Source: Draconibacterium orientale
Lineage (GTDB): Bacteria; Bacteroidota; Bacteroidia; Bacteroidales; Prolixibacteraceae
Length of the DNA: 64,000 nucleotides
Direction: 5' to 3'
Assembly: GCF_000626635.1 (NCBI RefSeq)
Contig: NZ_CP007451.1
Coordinates: 1,550,001-1,614,000 of the forward strand
In this document: positions 62,277 to 64,000 of the stretch, piece by piece
How the letters are laid out: every line of letters begins with the position of its first letter
How positions within the stretch are numbered: position 1 is the first letter of the stretch
Notes under the pieces: generated by a model
The model's input: the letters and a program-made list of their open reading frames with translations, nothing else
Databases searched by the model: none
Told to the model about the DNA's origin: nothing
Position numbers and translations under genes: made by a program

Positions 62277-64000
62277 ATGACAACAAAAAAAGACATACGC
62301 GAAGAACTTAAGAAGAGAGTATTGGTATTGGATGGAGCAATGGGTTCGCTGATTCAGGAATATAAGCTGGACGAGGCCGATTACAGGGGCGAACTGTTGA
62401 AAGATCATCCGGGCGACCTGAAAGGAAACAACGACATGCTGTCGCTTACCCGCCCTGATGTTATTTCAGAAATCCATGAGGCTTATTTGGAAGCCGGTGC
62501 CGATATTATTTGCACTAATACCTTTAATGCAACCAGCATTTCGCAGGCCGATTACAATACCGAAGCGTATGTTTACGACATTAACAAAGCTTCGGCTGAA
62601 ATTGCCAAAAAACTTACCGACAAATACACCGAGGCCAATCCGGATAAACCACGTTACGTTGCCGGATCAGTAGGTCCTACCAATAAAACTCTATCGCTTT
62701 CGCCCGATGTGAATGATCCCGGTTATCGCGCCATTTCCTTCGACGAAGTAAAAATAGCTTACCGCGAACAAGTGGAAGCATTGCTCGATGGCGGTGTTGA
62801 TCTGTTACTGATCGAAACAATTTTCGATACGCTAAACAGCAAAGCAGCCATTTTTGCCATTGAAGAAGTGCTGGATGCAAGAGGCATAAATATCCCGCTG
62901 ATGGTTTCGGGAACCATAACCGATGCCAGTGGCCGCACACTTTCGGGTCAAACACTGGAAGCTTTCCTGAACTCGGTTTCACATGTCGATTTGCTAAGTA
63001 TTGGGCTGAACTGCTCGTTGGGAGCTACCGATCTTCAACCGTACATTAAAGAACTGGCCGGGAAAGCACCATTTCACATCAGTGCGCACCCCAATGCGGG
63101 ATTACCTAACCAGTTTGGTGAGTATGATGAGACGCCGGAAATTATGGCCGGCCACATCAAACAATATCTCGATAATAACTATGTAAATATTATTGGTGGT
63201 TGCTGCGGAACTACACCTGCTCACATAAAGGCTTTTGCCGATATGGCAGCCAAAGCAAATCCGCACCACCGGGCCGAGGCCAGCACGTACACAAAACTTA
63301 GCGGACTGGAGCCGGTAACCATAACCGAAAACACCAACTTTCTGAATATTGGAGAGCGTTGTAACGTAGCCGGATCGCGAAAATTTGCTCGGCTGATTAG
63401 CGAAGAAAAGTACGAGGAAGCCCTCACCATTGCCCGCCATCAGGTAGAGAATGGTGCGCAGGTAATCGACGTAAATATGGATGATGCCATGTTGGACGCC
63501 GAAAAAGAAATGGTAACCTTCCTGAACCTGATTATGGCCGAACCCGATATTGCCAGACTGCCCATTATGATCGACTCCTCGAAATGGAATGTAATTGAGG
63601 CCGGTTTAAAATGTTTGCAGGGAAAAGCGATTGTAAACTCCATCAGCTTAAAAGAGGGCGAAGAAATTTTTATCGAACAGGCACAAAAAATTAAACGTTA
63701 CGGCGCTGCTGTTATTGTTATGGCTTTTGACGAAAAGGGCCAGGCCGACAACACCGAACGCCGCAAAGAAATTTGCAGCCGCGCCTATAAAATTCTTACC
63801 GAAAAAGTTGGACTGCCTGCACAGGATATTATTTTCGATCCGAACGTGTTGACCATCGGCACCGGAATTGAAGAACATAACAACTACGCCGTTTCGTTCA
63901 TCGAATCGGTAAAATGGATAAAAGAGAATCTGCCGCTGGCAAAAGTTAGCGCGGGTGTCAGTAACGTTTCGTTTGCTTTCCGCGGAAACAATGTGGTGCG
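62277..64000 (+). CDS. metH: Cobalamin-dependent methionine synthase, N-terminal part
   Basis: The gene starts at the ATG at 62277 ([20 protein letters not shown]) and runs off the right edge after 574 codons. It transfers a methyl group from methyltetrahydrofolate to homocysteine. The homocysteine domain (about 1-330) has [17 protein letters not shown], and the zinc cysteines in GLNCSLGA and [12 protein letters not shown]. The pterin-binding domain starts at [20 protein letters not shown] (about 360) with [17 protein letters not shown]. As the last known gene of the riboswitch operon it completes the route from aspartate semialdehyde and sulfide to methionine. The cobalamin and activation domains lie outside the window. 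Confidence 0.96.
   Translation, partial: MTTKKDIREELKKRVLVLDGAMGSLIQEYKLDEADYRGELLKDHPGDLKGNNDMLSLTRPDVISEIHEAYLEAGADIICTNTFNATSISQADYNTEAYVYDINKASAEIAKKLTDKYTEANPDKPRYVAGSVGPTNKTLSLSPDVNDPGYRAISFDEVKIAYREQVEALLDGGVDLLLIETIFDTLNSKAAIFAIEEVLDARGINIPLMVSGTITDASGRTLSGQTLEAFLNSVSHVDLLSIGLNCSLGATDLQPYIKELAGKAPFHISAHPNAGLPNQFGEYDETPEIMAGHIKQYLDNNYVNIIGGCCGTTPAHIKAFADMAAKANPHHRAEASTYTKLSGLEPVTITENTNFLNIGERCNVAGSRKFARLISEEKYEEALTIARHQVENGAQVIDVNMDDAMLDAEKEMVTFLNLIMAEPDIARLPIMIDSSKWNVIEAGLKCLQGKAIVNSISLKEGEEIFIEQAQKIKRYGAAVIVMAFDEKGQADNTERRKEICSRAYKILTEKVGLPAQDIIFDPNVLTIGTGIEEHNNYAVSFIESVKWIKENLPLAKVSAGVSNVSFAFRGNNVV

Noticed and set aside
1..64000. tRNA, rRNA or CRISPR arrays
   Set aside because: No cloverleaf-like segment with a CCA region, no rRNA sequence and no regularly spaced direct repeats were seen; the short repeats at 169-1215 are too irregular for a CRISPR.

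Overview
The window comes from a Bacteroidota chromosome, most likely a marine or sediment member of the Bacteroidales/Marinilabiliales group (Prolixibacteraceae-like). The evidence is three SusC/SusD pairs, a hybrid two-component regulator, type IX secretion (T9SS) C-terminal sorting domains, few Shine-Dalgarno sites, a TyrA plus DAHP synthase-chorismate mutase pair, and a rnpA-hemD-DUF4271 cluster typical of the phylum. No RNA genes for rRNA or tRNA and no CRISPR array were found.

Layout. 1-168: start of a GH32 fructan hydrolase running off the left edge. 169-1215: about 1 kb without a gene, carrying a repeated hairpin element with seven copies of ACAAACCC. 1216-6438: two tandem paralogous secreted HExxH metalloprotease-like proteins with T9SS tails and a 37-residue membrane peptide between them. 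6533-8744: a Phe/Tyr-codon leader peptide, a terminator/antiterminator pair, tyrA and the DAHP synthase-chorismate mutase gene, an apparently classical ribosome-mediated attenuator. 8743-15970: housekeeping genes (rnpA, hemD, DUF4271, dus, polA, queD, mntP). 16215-17997: an IS1182-type element.

18136-31059 (minus strand): PUL A, with susC, susD, a GH92 alpha-mannosidase, a chimeric GH28/GH89 gene remnant, a NagX/HGSNAT-like membrane acyltransferase and a hybrid two-component regulator. 31272-32265: an IS1595-type element. 32620-45047 (minus): PUL B, with a SusR-like membrane regulator, susC, susD, two surface glycan-binding lipoproteins and two different GH30 enzymes, probably for beta-1,6-linked glucan. 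45638-58714 (plus): PUL C, with a propeller-LuxR membrane regulator, susC, susD, a binding lipoprotein, a GH16 laminarinase and a GH3 beta-glucosidase. PULs B and C lie back to back and together fit laminarin (beta-1,3 backbone, beta-1,6 branches).

58815-64000: a c-type-heme DUF3365 lipoprotein, then a SAM-I riboswitch, a 25-codon Met/Cys/His-containing mini-ORF, the three-gene homocysteine biosynthesis set (DUF39/HcyBio, NIL-ferredoxin, UPF0280) and the start of metH. This is a sulfide-to-methionine operon under SAM control. Several intergenic gaps carry different palindromic repeats of the dispersed kind common in this phylum. The strongest regulatory signals are the aromatic attenuator (6533-6670) and the riboswitch plus mini-ORF (59505-59702). 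The most unusual gene is the GH28::GH89 fusion remnant (23416-23871).
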